64,000 nt of DNA from Streptomyces aidingensis (GTDB lineage Bacteria; Actinomycetota; Actinomycetes; Streptomycetales; Streptomycetaceae): assembly GCF_900112355.1 (NCBI RefSeq), contig NZ_FOLM01000002.1, positions 386,742 through 450,741 on the forward strand. The letters are read 5' to 3'. Made by a program: the position numbers and the translations under genes. The first letter of the stretch is position 1; each line of letters opens with the position of its first letter. Below are positions 48,497-56,887 of this stretch, piece after piece. Under the pieces are notes generated by a model. The model worked only from the letters and a program-made list of their open reading frames with translations. It was not told the origin of the DNA and searched no databases.

Positions 48497-50218
48497 GTGA
48501 GCGGTGGGCCGCTGATTGTGCAGAGCGACAAGACGCTGCTGCTGGAGGTCGATCACGAGGGGGCGGCCGAGTGCCGGCGGGCGATCGCGCCGTTCGCCGA
48601 GCTGGAACGGGCGCCGGAGCACATCCACACCTACCGGGTCACCCCGCTCGGACTGTGGAACGCCCGGGCCGCCGGGCACGACGCCGAGCAGGTGGTGGAC
48701 GCGCTGCTGCGCCACTCCCGCTATCCCGTGCCGCAGGCCCTGCTGGTGGACATCGCCGAGACCATGTCCCGCTACGGGCGGCTGACCCTCACCAAGGACC
48801 CCGCGCACGGCCTGGTGCTCACCACCACCGACCGCCCGGTGCTGGAGGAGATCCTGCGCTCCAAGCGGGTGCGCCCGCTCATCGGCGCGCGGCTCGACGA
48901 CGACACCGTGGCGGTGCACCCCTCCGAGCGCGGCCAGATCAAGCAGACCCTGCTCAAGCTGGGCTGGCCGGCCGAGGACCTGGCCGGCTATGTGGACGGC
49001 GAGGCGCATCCGATCGAGCTGGCCGAGGACGGCTGGGCGCTGCGCCCCTACCAGCGGCAGGCGGTGGAGGGTTTCTGGCACGGCGGCAGCGGCGTGGTGG
49101 TGCTGCCCTGCGGCGCGGGCAAGACCCTGGTCGGCGCCGGTGCCATGGCCACCGCCAAGTCCACCACCCTGATCCTGGTCACCAACACCGTCTCGGCGCG
49201 GCAGTGGAAGTCCGAGCTGGTGCGCCGCACCTCGCTGACCGAGCACGAGGTCGGCGAGTACAGCGGCGCCAAGAAGGAGATCCGCCCGGTCACCATCGCC
49301 ACCTACCAGGTGCTGACCACCAGGCGGAAGGGCCTCTATCCGCACCTGGAGCTGTTCGACTCCCGCGACTGGGGCCTGATCATCTACGACGAGGTGCATC
49401 TGCTGCCCGCGCCGGTGTTCAAGTTCACCGCCGATCTCCAGGCGCGGCGGCGGCTGGGCCTGACCGCCACCCTGGTCCGGGAGGACGGCCGCGAGTCGGA
49501 CGTCTTCTCGCTGATCGGGCCCAAGCGGTTCGACGCGCCGTGGAAGGAGATCGAGGCCCAGGGCTATATCGCCCCGGCCGACTGCGTGGAGATCCGGGTC
49601 GATCTCACCGAGAGCGAGCGGCTGGCCTACGCCATGGCCGAACCGGAGGAGAAGTACCGCTACTGCGCCACCACGGACGCCAAGCTGCGGGTGGCCCGGC
49701 AGCTGGTGCGGCTGCACGCCGGGCAGCAGACCCTGGTCATCGGCCAGTACATCGACCAGCTCGACGAGCTGGGCGAGCGGCTCGGCGCGCCGGTGATCAA
49801 GGGCGAGACCGGCAATGCCCGGCGGGAGAAGCTGTTCGACGCCTTCCGCTCCGGTGAGCTGAAGGTGCTGGTGGTGTCCAAGGTGGCGAACTTCTCCGTC
49901 GATCTGCCGGAGGCCACGGTCGCCATCCAGGTCTCGGGCACCTTCGGCTCCCGCCAGGAGGAGGCGCAGCGGCTGGGCCGGGTGCTGCGTCCCAAGGCGG
50001 ACGGCCACGAGGCGCGCTTCTACTCGGTGGTGGCCCGGGACACCGTGGACCAGGACTTCGCCGCCCACCGCCAGCGCTTCCTGGCGGAGCAGGGCTACGC
50101 CTACCGGATCATGGACGCGGGCGATCTCCCCGCCCCCGGCACCGGCCGCACACCCCAGACGCCCCAGACGCCCGAGGCGCCCGAGGCGCCCGGCGCCCCC
50201 GGGACTTCCGGGCACTGA
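48497..50218 (+). CDS. DNA repair helicase XPB-like
   Basis: This 573-residue SF2 helicase starts at the GTG at 48497 after AGGGAGA. It has an N-terminal XPB-type domain, Walker A in VLPCGAGKTLVG (residues 206-210), motif Ia TNTVSARQWK, a DEVH box at residue 298 (LIIYDEVHLLPA), motif III LTATLVRED, and a C-terminal RecA lobe (TLVIGQYIDQLDEL, then EEAQRLGRVLRPK). Bacterial XPB homologues unwind DNA 3'-5' and are thought to act in repair. The C-terminal 25 residues are a Pro/Glu/Thr repeat (TPQTPQTPEAPEAP). Confidence 0.95.
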   Translation: MSGGPLIVQSDKTLLLEVDHEGAAECRRAIAPFAELERAPEHIHTYRVTPLGLWNARAAGHDAEQVVDALLRHSRYPVPQALLVDIAETMSRYGRLTLTKDPAHGLVLTTTDRPVLEEILRSKRVRPLIGARLDDDTVAVHPSERGQIKQTLLKLGWPAEDLAGYVDGEAHPIELAEDGWALRPYQRQAVEGFWHGGSGVVVLPCGAGKTLVGAGAMATAKSTTLILVTNTVSARQWKSELVRRTSLTEHEVGEYSGAKKEIRPVTIATYQVLTTRRKGLYPHLELFDSRDWGLIIYDEVHLLPAPVFKFTADLQARRRLGLTATLVREDGRESDVFSLIGPKRFDAPWKEIEAQGYIAPADCVEIRVDLTESERLAYAMAEPEEKYRYCATTDAKLRVARQLVRLHAGQQTLVIGQYIDQLDELGERLGAPVIKGETGNARREKLFDAFRSGELKVLVVSKVANFSVDLPEATVAIQVSGTFGSRQEEAQRLGRVLRPKADGHEARFYSVVARDTVDQDFAAHRQRFLAEQGYAYRIMDAGDLPAPGTGRTPQTPQTPEAPEAPGAPGTSGH

Positions 50219-50251
50219 CCCCGGGCCCGCCCCGCCCCCGGGATTAATGGT

Positions 50252-50281
50252 TTGCGGCCGGTCGCAGGACCGTCGTAGGCT
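50252..50281 (+). promoter_or_regulatory. Candidate helR promoter with rifamycin-element-like core
   Basis: TTGCGG (50252-50257), an 18-base spacer and TAGGCT (50276-50281) form a promoter about 190 bases before the HelR-like gene. The -35 lies in an imperfect inverted repeat (GGTTTGCGGCC and GGTCGCAGGACC) that resembles the TTGCGGC core of the rifamycin-associated element known upstream of helR-type genes. I have not matched the full 19-base element. Confidence 0.45.
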
Positions 50282-50314
50282 CCCGCTTCTGCCGTCTGGG
50301 CCGCACCCGGAGGC

Positions 50315-50340
50315 GCCGGCCGTTCGGGAACCGGCCGGCA
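50315..50340 (+). other. Strong hairpin in the helR leader
   Basis: GCCGGCCGTTC and GAACCGGCCGGC pair with one bulge around a two-base-plus loop about 130 bases before the start codon. It could act as an attenuator or stabilise the leader. A run of GCACC repeats follows (50358-50388). Confidence 0.5.
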
Positions 50341-50473
50341 TGGCGTCACCCCTTCCGCACGCAGCGCACCGCACCGCACCGCACCGTCCGGCAGCCGCCG
50401 GGCGGTGCCGTGCGCGCCGTGGCCGCCGCGGGTGCCGCCGAACGCCCAGACCGTCGCCGCCGGAGGCCATCCC

Positions 50474-52627
50474 GTGTCCGCCCCATCCGTCCCGTCCACC
50501 CCCGAATCCGCTTCCGCCCCCTCGCCGCTCGACACCGAGCGGGCCCATCTGGCCGCCTCCCGGGCCGCGCTGCGCGCCATGCGCCGGGACGCCGAGGCCC
50601 TGGACATCTCCGATGTCGCCGCCACCTGGGTCTCCGCCGAAGTGCTGCGCCGGGATGTCGAGGCCCGGATCAAGGCGCTGGCCGACCTGGCCGGCACCCC
50701 GCTGTTCTTCGGCCGCCTGGACTATCTGCGCGCCCTGGACGCCGAGGGCGAGACCGGCACCCGCTTCTACATCGGCCGCCGGCACGTCCACGACGCCTCC
50801 GGCGACCCCATGGTCATCGACTGGCGGGCGCCGGTGTCCCGCCCCTTCTACCGGGCCTCCCGCCAGGACCCGCAGGGCATCGCGCTGCGCCGCCGGTTCG
50901 GCTACGACGGCGGCGAACTCACCGCCTACGAGGACGAGCGTCTCTCCGATCCCGGGGCCGACGAGGGCCCCGCCGGAGCGCTGCTGCGCCGCGAGATCGA
51001 GCGCCCGCGCGTCGGCCCGATGCGGGACATCGTGGCCACCATCCAGCCCGAGCAGGACGAGATCGTGCGCGGCCCGGTCGCCGAGACGGTCTGCGTGCAG
51101 GGGGCGCCCGGCACCGGGAAGACCGCCGTGGGCCTGCACCGGGTGGCGTTCCTGCTCTACGCCCACCGGGAGAAGCTGGCCCGCACCGGCACCCTGGTGA
51201 TCGGGCCCAACCGCTCCTTCCTGCGCTATATCGAGCAGGTGCTGCCCGCCCTGGGCGAACTGGAGGTCAGGCAGGCCACGGTGGACGAGCTGGTGCTGGC
51301 GGACGGGCTGGAGATCCGGGGCACCGACCCGGCCCCCACCGCCGTCCTGAAGGGCGACGCGCGGATGGCGCGGCTGCTGCGCCGCGCGGTGCGCTCCGGG
51401 GTGCGCCTGCCCGAGGAGGCGGTGGTCGTCCCGCGCGGCACGCGCCGCTGGCGGGTGCCCGGGTACGAGCTGGCGGAGATCGTCCGCGAACTGCTGGACC
51501 GCGACATCCGCTACGGCGCGGCCCGCGAGGCCCTGCCGCAGCGCATCGCGCACGCCGTGCTGGTGCAGATGGAGCGCGCCGGGGAGGCCCCGGACGACCG
51601 GGTGCAGGCCGCGGTGGCGCGCAGCGCCCCGGTCAAGGCGGCGGTGAAGGCCATCTGGCCGCCGGTGGACCCGGCGAAGCTGGTGCTGCGGCTGCTGTCG
51701 GACCCGGAATTCCTCGCCGAGCACGCCGAGGGCCTGCTCACCGCCGAGGAGCAGCGCCTGCTGCTCTGGTCCCGCCCGCCGCGCTCGGTGAAGTCCGCCC
51801 GCTGGTCGGCGGCGGACGCGGTGCTCATCGACGAGGCCCGCGACCTGGTGGCACGCACCCCCTCGCTCGGCCATGTGGTGCTGGACGAGGCGCAGGACCT
51901 GTCGCCGATGCAGTACCGGGCGGTGGGCCGGCGCTGCTCGACGGGCTCGGCGACGGTGCTGGGCGATCTCGCCCAGGGCACCACCCCGTGGGCCACCGGA
52001 AGCTGGGCCGAGGCCCTGTCGCATCTGGGCAAGCCGGAGGCGGCGGTGGCCGAGCTGACCCAGGGCTTCCGGGTGCCGCGGGAGGTGATCGCCTACGCCT
52101 CCCGGCTGCTGCCCGCGATCGCGCCCGGCCTGGCCGAGGCAACCTCCGTCCGGGACACCGCCGGCTCACTGCGGCTGCGCCGCGTCCCGGAACCGGCCGG
52201 GCCGGACGGTCTGGACGGGCCGGACGGGCCGGCCGGGCTGGACGGGCTGGACGGGGCCGTGGTGGACGCCTGCCGCGCGGCCCTGGAACACGAGGGCTCC
52301 ATCGGCCTGATCGCCGCCGACGCCCGCATTCCGGCGCTGGCCGGGGCGCTGGCCCGGGCCGGCCTGGCTCATCTGGGTCCGGGTGAGGAGACCAGCGAGC
52401 GGGTCCGGCTCACCCTGGTCCCCGCCTCGCTGGCCAAGGGCCTGGAGTACGACCATGTGGTGCTGGACGAACCGGCCGCGGTGGTGGCCGGCGAGCCGGA
52501 CGAGCGCACCGGCCTGCGCCGCCTCTATGTCGCCCTGACCCGCGCCGTGTCCGGCCTCACCGTGGTCCACGCCGCCGCGCTCCCGGCCCCGCTGGCCGGG
52601 CCCGGCCCCGAGGGCGACCGGTCATAG
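50474..52627 (+). CDS. HelD/HelR-family RNA polymerase-associated helicase-like protein
   Basis: A 717-residue protein from the GTG at 50474 (CGGAGG seven bases upstream). The N-terminal coiled region (LAASRAALRAMRRDAEALDI) and PLFFGRLDYLRALDAEGE, then VIDWRAPVSRPFYRA, are typical of the HelD/HelR group. Walker A is GAPGTGKTAVGLHR (residues 210-217) and Walker B DEAQDLSP (about 470). UvrD-like motifs follow to the end (RRLYVALTRAVSGL). HelR displaces rifamycins from RNA polymerase in Streptomyces; whether this is HelR proper or a HelD recycling factor needs alignment. It has its own leader. Confidence 0.88.
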   Translation: MSAPSVPSTPESASAPSPLDTERAHLAASRAALRAMRRDAEALDISDVAATWVSAEVLRRDVEARIKALADLAGTPLFFGRLDYLRALDAEGETGTRFYIGRRHVHDASGDPMVIDWRAPVSRPFYRASRQDPQGIALRRRFGYDGGELTAYEDERLSDPGADEGPAGALLRREIERPRVGPMRDIVATIQPEQDEIVRGPVAETVCVQGAPGTGKTAVGLHRVAFLLYAHREKLARTGTLVIGPNRSFLRYIEQVLPALGELEVRQATVDELVLADGLEIRGTDPAPTAVLKGDARMARLLRRAVRSGVRLPEEAVVVPRGTRRWRVPGYELAEIVRELLDRDIRYGAAREALPQRIAHAVLVQMERAGEAPDDRVQAAVARSAPVKAAVKAIWPPVDPAKLVLRLLSDPEFLAEHAEGLLTAEEQRLLLWSRPPRSVKSARWSAADAVLIDEARDLVARTPSLGHVVLDEAQDLSPMQYRAVGRRCSTGSATVLGDLAQGTTPWATGSWAEALSHLGKPEAAVAELTQGFRVPREVIAYASRLLPAIAPGLAEATSVRDTAGSLRLRRVPEPAGPDGLDGPDGPAGLDGLDGAVVDACRAALEHEGSIGLIAADARIPALAGALARAGLAHLGPGEETSERVRLTLVPASLAKGLEYDHVVLDEPAAVVAGEPDERTGLRRLYVALTRAVSGLTVVHAAALPAPLAGPGPEGDRS

Positions 52628-52676
52628 CGCGTGACCGGCAAGGAGCGCGGCAGCCCCGTCGGCGACCGGTGCGACG

Positions 52677-52736
52677 CCGGACCGGGTACACCGGCCGGGA
52701 GGCGGCCCGGTGACGGCGCCCGGGCGGGCGGTCCGG
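52677..52736. terminator. Hairpin between convergent helR and cutC genes
   Basis: CCGGACC at 52677 and GGTCCGG ending at 52736 close a GC-rich fold with inner CCGGCCGGG/CCCGGTG-type pairing, in the gap between two convergent genes. It is a plausible bidirectional terminator; the stem is not perfect. Confidence 0.45.
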
Positions 52737-53486
52737 CTACGCCGCGGCGTCCAGCGCGGCGCGCCAGGCGGCGACCGCTTCCGCGGTGACCGGGCCGGAC
52801 CAGCCGGCCGGGCGGGCCGCGCCGCCGATGTGGAAGGCGTCCACCCCGGCGGCCAGCAGTTCCGGCACATGGTCCAGCCGCAGGCCGCCGCCGGCCATCA
52901 GCCGGGCCCGGTAGCCGGGCTCGCCGGCCGCGGTGCGGGCCGCCTCGCCGCGCAGCACCGCCAGGCCGTGGTCCACGCCGGCCGCCGAGCCGGCCGTGAG
53001 GTAGGTGTCCAGACCGGGGAAGCCGTCCAGCCCGGCGCGCAGCGCAAAGCGGTCGGCGCTGTGGTCGATCGCCCGGTGGCAGGTCCAGCGGGCGTCCTCG
53101 CCCAGCACCGCGGTCAGGGTGCGGATGGCGGCGACATCGGCGTGGCCGTCCTCGTCCAGGAAGCCGAGGACGAATTCCCGGGCGCCCTCGGCGCGCAGCT
53201 TCTCGGCGGTGGCGCACAGGGCGTCCAGCACCCCGCTCCCGCCGGTCCGGAAGGCTCCCGCCGCCCCAGCCCCCGAGGGCCCGGGAGACGACCCCGGCCC
53301 CGGGCGGAGCATCACGCGCAGCGGGAGGGTGACGGCCTCCCGGATCGCGGCGACGGTCTCCACGGCGGGGGTCAGCCCGTCGGCGGACATCTCGGTGACC
53401 AGCTCCAGGCGGTCGGCGCCTCCGGACTGTGCGGCGATCGCGTCCTCGGCGTCGAGCGCGATCACCTCAAGAAGTGGTCTAGACAT
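52737..53486 (-). CDS. cutC: Copper homeostasis protein CutC family
   Basis: A 249-residue TIM-barrel protein from the ATG at 53486. Family motifs: LLEVIALDAEDAIAAQSGGA, then DRLELVTEMSADGLTPAVET, EFVLGFLDEDGHADV, CHRAIDHSAD, TAGSAAGVDHGLAVL and MAGGGLRLDHV. CutC is linked to copper handling in bacteria, but its biochemistry is unsettled. A Gly/Pro/Ser insert lies near residue 62. Two DasR-type boxes cover and precede the start, which would tie this gene to GlcNAc sensing rather than copper. Confidence 0.9.
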   Translation of the reverse strand: MSRPLLEVIALDAEDAIAAQSGGADRLELVTEMSADGLTPAVETVAAIREAVTLPLRVMLRPGPGSSPGPSGAGAAGAFRTGGSGVLDALCATAEKLRAEGAREFVLGFLDEDGHADVAAIRTLTAVLGEDARWTCHRAIDHSADRFALRAGLDGFPGLDTYLTAGSAAGVDHGLAVLRGEAARTAAGEPGYRARLMAGGGLRLDHVPELLAAGVDAFHIGGAARPAGWSGPVTAEAVAAWRAALDAAA

Positions 53487-53511
53487 GTCGCACATGCTGG
53501 CATAGACCACT
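53473..53511. promoter_or_regulatory. Two DasR-responsive (dre-like) boxes at the cutC start
   Basis: AGTGGTCTAGACATGT (53473-53488) matches the DasR consensus A(G/C)TGGTCTAGACCA(G/C)T at 14 of 16 positions, and GCTGGCATAGACCACT (53496-53511) at 13 of 16. The first covers the start codon. Together the half-sites AGTGGTCTA and TAGACCACT form a perfect long-spaced inverted repeat. DasR binding is inferred from the consensus. Confidence 0.65.
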
Positions 53512-53598
53512 GCGGGGAGAAAGTCCGTCCCGGATTCCGGAACCCCGGAACTCCTGAGCCCGGGCGCGGCGGCGCGGCCGGTTGGCCAGAATGGGCCC

Positions 53599-54297
53599 AT
53601 GCCCCACGACCGCGATCCCGCTCCCGGCCCCGCTTCCGGTCCCGCTTCCGGTCCCGCTTCCGGTCCTGGCGACGCCGACCTGGCCGGCCGGTTCGCCGCC
53701 CTGCTGGACGACGCGCCCGGCGCCGCCGGGCTCGGCGCCGACCTGCTGCGCCGCTGGTCCGGACCGGAGCGCCACTACCACACCACCGGCCATCTGCGGG
53801 CCGTCCTCGGCCATCTCGGCCGGGAGCTGCGCGGCCATGCCGCCGACCCGGCGGCGGTCGCCCTGGCCGCCTGGTTCCACGACGCGGTCTACGATCCGGC
53901 GGCCGGCGGCACGGCCAACGAGGAGCGCAGCGCCGAACTGGCCGAGCGCACCCTGCCCGGCACGGGCGCACCGCCCGCGCTGACCGCCGAGGTGGCCCGG
54001 CTGGTCCGGCTCACCGCCGGCCATGATCCGGCCACCGGTGACACCAATGGCGAGGCGCTGTGCGACGCCGACCTGGCGGTGCTCGGCCATCCGCCCGAGG
54101 AGTACGCCGCCTATACCGCGGCCGTCCGCCGGGAGTACGGCTTCGTGCCGCCGGAGGCGTTCCGCACCGGGCGCGCCGAGGTGCTGCGCGGCCTGCTCGC
54201 CCACCCGCGCCTCTACCGCACCCCCTACGCCGCCCGGCACTGGGAGCCCACCGCGCGCTACAACCTCGCCGCCGAGCTCGACCTCCTCACCCGGTGA
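53599..54297 (+). CDS. HD-domain metal-dependent phosphohydrolase-like protein
   Basis: This 232-residue protein has HD-superfamily residues: HYHTTGHLRAVL near residue 60, the HD pair in AAWFHDAVYDP near 95 and later LTAGHDPATGDTNG and LCDADLAVLG. It probably hydrolyses a phosphate-containing substrate that cannot be named. The N-terminus carries a Pro-Ala-Ser-Gly repeat (ASGPASGPASGP). It is divergent from cutC by 110 bases and its 3' end overlaps the convergent DUF4031 gene by 11 bases. Confidence 0.85.
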   Translation: MPHDRDPAPGPASGPASGPASGPGDADLAGRFAALLDDAPGAAGLGADLLRRWSGPERHYHTTGHLRAVLGHLGRELRGHAADPAAVALAAWFHDAVYDPAAGGTANEERSAELAERTLPGTGAPPALTAEVARLVRLTAGHDPATGDTNGEALCDADLAVLGHPPEEYAAYTAAVRREYGFVPPEAFRTGRAEVLRGLLAHPRLYRTPYAARHWEPTARYNLAAELDLLTR

Positions 54298-54586
54298 CCG
54301 GCGGGGCGCCCGGCGGGGTCCGGGGCCGGGCGCGCCGCCGCCGGCGCAGGCCCGCGGCGTGCAGCCGGCGGACGATCTCCCGGCTGGTGGCGGGCACGGC
54401 GCCCAGCGCCAGGGCGTCGGGATACCGCTCCCGCGGGATGTCGTAGTGATCCCGGTCGAAGGCCCTGGCCGGCACTCCCAGCCGTTCGGCGAAGGCATGC
54501 AGCTCGGCCAGGGACTCGTCGCTCACCAGATGCGACCAGTAGCGCCCGTGCCCCGGCCAGTCCGGAGGATCGATGAGGACCGCCAC
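54287..54586 (-). CDS. DUF4031 protein
   Basis: This 99-residue protein matches the compact actinobacterial DUF4031 family: MAVLIDPPDWPGHGRYWSHL, then SDESLAELHAFAERLGV, then DHYDIPRERYPDAL and REIVRRLHAAGL. The conserved Asp, His and Trp residues suggest an enzyme, but no reaction is known. The tail is basic and Pro-rich. It overlaps the HD-domain gene at their 3' ends. Confidence 0.88.
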   Translation of the reverse strand: MAVLIDPPDWPGHGRYWSHLVSDESLAELHAFAERLGVPARAFDRDHYDIPRERYPDALALGAVPATSREIVRRLHAAGLRRRRRARPRTPPGAPPVTG

Positions 54587-54689
54587 ACCACCGCCCCGCC
54601 TTCCGCTCCCGTGCTCCGGCCGCCGTCCCCGCGCGTGATCGTCCTCTTGACGGGGATCGCCGCCATCGAACCACCATGACCGAAGGGGG

Positions 54690-54718
54690 TTGACGCGCGA
54701 CCCCGCCGAAAATACCTT
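54690..54718 (+). promoter_or_regulatory. Promoter of rpiR-murQ
   Basis: TTGACG (54690-54695), a 17-base spacer and TACCTT (54713-54718) make one of the best consensus promoters in the window, 19 bases before the ATG at 54737. The predicted start leaves a very short leader. Confidence 0.65.
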
Positions 54719-54736
54719 TCATCTGTGAGGAATGCC

Positions 54737-55687
54737 ATGAAGGAAAATTTCGCCCGGCGCGGTGGCCGGTCGCGTCCCGCTCCCGTGGCGCCCCGCCCGG
54801 CGCCGCCCGAGCCGGGCGCGCTGGCCGCCAAGGTGCGCACCATGGCACCCTCCATGACCCGCTCCATGCAGCGGGTCGCCGAGACCGTGGCCGGCGACCC
54901 GGCCGGCTGCGCCGCCCTGACCGTCACCGGGCTCGCCGAGCGTACCGGCACCAGCGAGGCCACCGTGGTGCGCACCGCGCGGCTGCTGGGCTATCCCGGC
55001 TACCGCGATCTGCGCCTGGCCCTGGCCGGTCTCGCCGCCCAGCAGGCGTCCGGCGCCGCCCCGGCCCTCACCACCGACATCTCGGTGGACGATCCGCTGG
55101 GCGAGGTGGTCGCCAAGCTGGCCCAGGACGAGCGCCAGACCCTGGCCGACACCGCCGCCTCCCTGGACGTGGCCCAGCTGGAGGCGGCCGTGACCGCCAT
55201 GGCCGGTGCCCGCCGGATCGATGTCTACGGCGTCGGCGCCTCCTCCCTCGTCGCCCAGGACCTGGCGCAGAAGCTGCTGCGCATCGGCCTGGTGTCGCAC
55301 GCCCACGCCGACCCGCATCTCGCGGTCACCGGAGCGGTGCAGCTCCGCGCCGGGGACGTGGCCCTGGCCATTACCCACTCCGGGCGGACGGTGGATGTGA
55401 TCGAACCGCTCCAGGCCGCCTTCGACCACGGCGCCACCACCATCGCGGTCACCGGACGGCCGGACGGCGAGGTGACCCAGTACGCGGACCATGTGCTGAC
55501 CACCTCCACCGCCCGGGAGAGCGAGCTGCGGCCGGCCGCCATGTCCAGCCGCACCAGCCAGCTTCTGGTGGTGGACTGCCTGTTCATAGGCGTGGCGCAA
55601 CGCACCTACGCATCCGCCGCGCCCGCGCTGCACGCCAGCTACGAGGCGCTGGCCCACCGCCACTCCCCCCGCGACGCCGGCCGCTGA
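54737..55687 (+). CDS. MurR/RpiR family transcriptional regulator
   Basis: A 316-residue protein from the ATG at 54737 (TGAGGA six bases upstream). An N-terminal RpiR helix-turn-helix (LTVTGLAERTGTSEATVVRT, then ARLLGYPGYRDLRLAL) precedes a sugar isomerase (SIS) domain with VYGVGASSLVAQDLAQKLLR and ITHSGRTVDVIEPLQAA. It likely senses an amino-sugar phosphate such as MurNAc 6-phosphate and controls murQ, which follows after 171 bases in the same direction. Confidence 0.93.
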   Translation: MKENFARRGGRSRPAPVAPRPAPPEPGALAAKVRTMAPSMTRSMQRVAETVAGDPAGCAALTVTGLAERTGTSEATVVRTARLLGYPGYRDLRLALAGLAAQQASGAAPALTTDISVDDPLGEVVAKLAQDERQTLADTAASLDVAQLEAAVTAMAGARRIDVYGVGASSLVAQDLAQKLLRIGLVSHAHADPHLAVTGAVQLRAGDVALAITHSGRTVDVIEPLQAAFDHGATTIAVTGRPDGEVTQYADHVLTTSTARESELRPAAMSSRTSQLLVVDCLFIGVAQRTYASAAPALHASYEALAHRHSPRDAGR

Positions 55688-55858
55688 CGATCCGGGCGGC
55701 ACCGCCCGCCCGCGCGCCCCCCACCCCGGAATCCCTGCCGAGACCCCCCGAGAACCGCCCCCGAGAATCCGCCCGCACCCGCCGTCCAGCCGCCGGCCAG
55801 CCGCCGCCCCCACTTTCTCCGAGCCGCCCGTCCACTCGTCTGAGGAAGTCGCGACGCC

Positions 55859-56815
55859 ATGACCTCGCTGCCCCCGCCCGTGCCGCACAACCCGCCCGGC
55901 CCGCTCCAGTCCGAACTGGAGTCCCTGACCACCGAGGCGTACCGCTCCGATCTCGCCGACATCGACCGGTGGCCCACGCTGGACATCGCCCGGGCGATGA
56001 ACCGGGAGGACGCGGCGGTGCCCACCGCGGTGGCCGCGCAGCTTCCCCGGATCGCCGCCGCCATCGACGGGATCGCCGCCCGCATGGCGCGCGGCGGGAG
56101 GCTGGTCTACTGCGGCGCCGGCACCGCCGGGCGGCTCGGCGTACTGGACGCCAGCGAGTGCCCGCCGACCTTCAACACCGCCCCGCAGGAGGTCATCGGA
56201 CTGATCGCGGGCGGCCGGCCGGCCATGACGGCCGCGGTGGAAGGCGCCGAGGACAGCCGGGAGCTGGCCGAGGCCGATCTCGCGGCGCTCGGGCTGGCCG
56301 AGCGCGATGTGGTGGTCGGCGTCTCCGCCTCCGGCCGCACCCCGTACGCGGTCGGCGCGGTGGTCTGTGCGCGCCGCGCGGGCGCGCTCACCGTCGGGCT
56401 GTCCTGCAACGCGGACACCCCGCTCAGCGCCGCGGCGGAGCATCCGATCGAGGTGGTGGTCGGGCCGGAGCTGATCGCCGGCTCCACCCGCCTCAAGGCG
56501 GGCACCGCGCAGAAGCTGGTGCTCAACATGATCTCCACCATCAGCATGATCCGGCTGGGCAAGACCTACGGAAACCTGATGGTCGATGTCCGGGCCTCCA
56601 ACGACAAGCTGCGGGCCCGGTCCCGCCGGATCGTCTCGCTGGCCACCGGCGCCTCCACGGAGGACGTGGAACGGGCGCTGGCCGCGGGCGGCGGCGAGAC
56701 CAAGAACGCCATCCTGGCCCTGCTGGGCGGAGTGGACGCCGCCACCGCCGCCCGCCTCCTCACCGAATCAGGTGGCCATCTGCGCACCGCCCTGCACGCC
56801 ATCCGGCGCCCCTGA
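55859..56815 (+). CDS. murQ: N-acetylmuramic acid 6-phosphate etherase
   Basis: This 318-residue SIS-domain enzyme splits the lactyl ether of MurNAc 6-phosphate to GlcNAc 6-phosphate in peptidoglycan recycling. Motifs: LTTEAYRSDLADIDRW, RLVYCGAGTAGRLGVLDASE, then CPPTFNTAPQEVIGLIAGG, VVVGVSASGRTPYAVGAVV and RLKAGTAQKLVLNMISTI. These are specific to MurQ. It starts at the ATG at 55859 after GAGGAA. It pairs with the RpiR regulator. Confidence 0.96.
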   Translation: MTSLPPPVPHNPPGPLQSELESLTTEAYRSDLADIDRWPTLDIARAMNREDAAVPTAVAAQLPRIAAAIDGIAARMARGGRLVYCGAGTAGRLGVLDASECPPTFNTAPQEVIGLIAGGRPAMTAAVEGAEDSRELAEADLAALGLAERDVVVGVSASGRTPYAVGAVVCARRAGALTVGLSCNADTPLSAAAEHPIEVVVGPELIAGSTRLKAGTAQKLVLNMISTISMIRLGKTYGNLMVDVRASNDKLRARSRRIVSLATGASTEDVERALAAGGGETKNAILALLGGVDAATAARLLTESGGHLRTALHAIRRP

Positions 56816-56887
56816 CCCCGCGGAGGCCACCGGCGGACACCGCGGAGACCGCAGAGACCGCGGACACCGCAATGGGTGGGACCGGCG

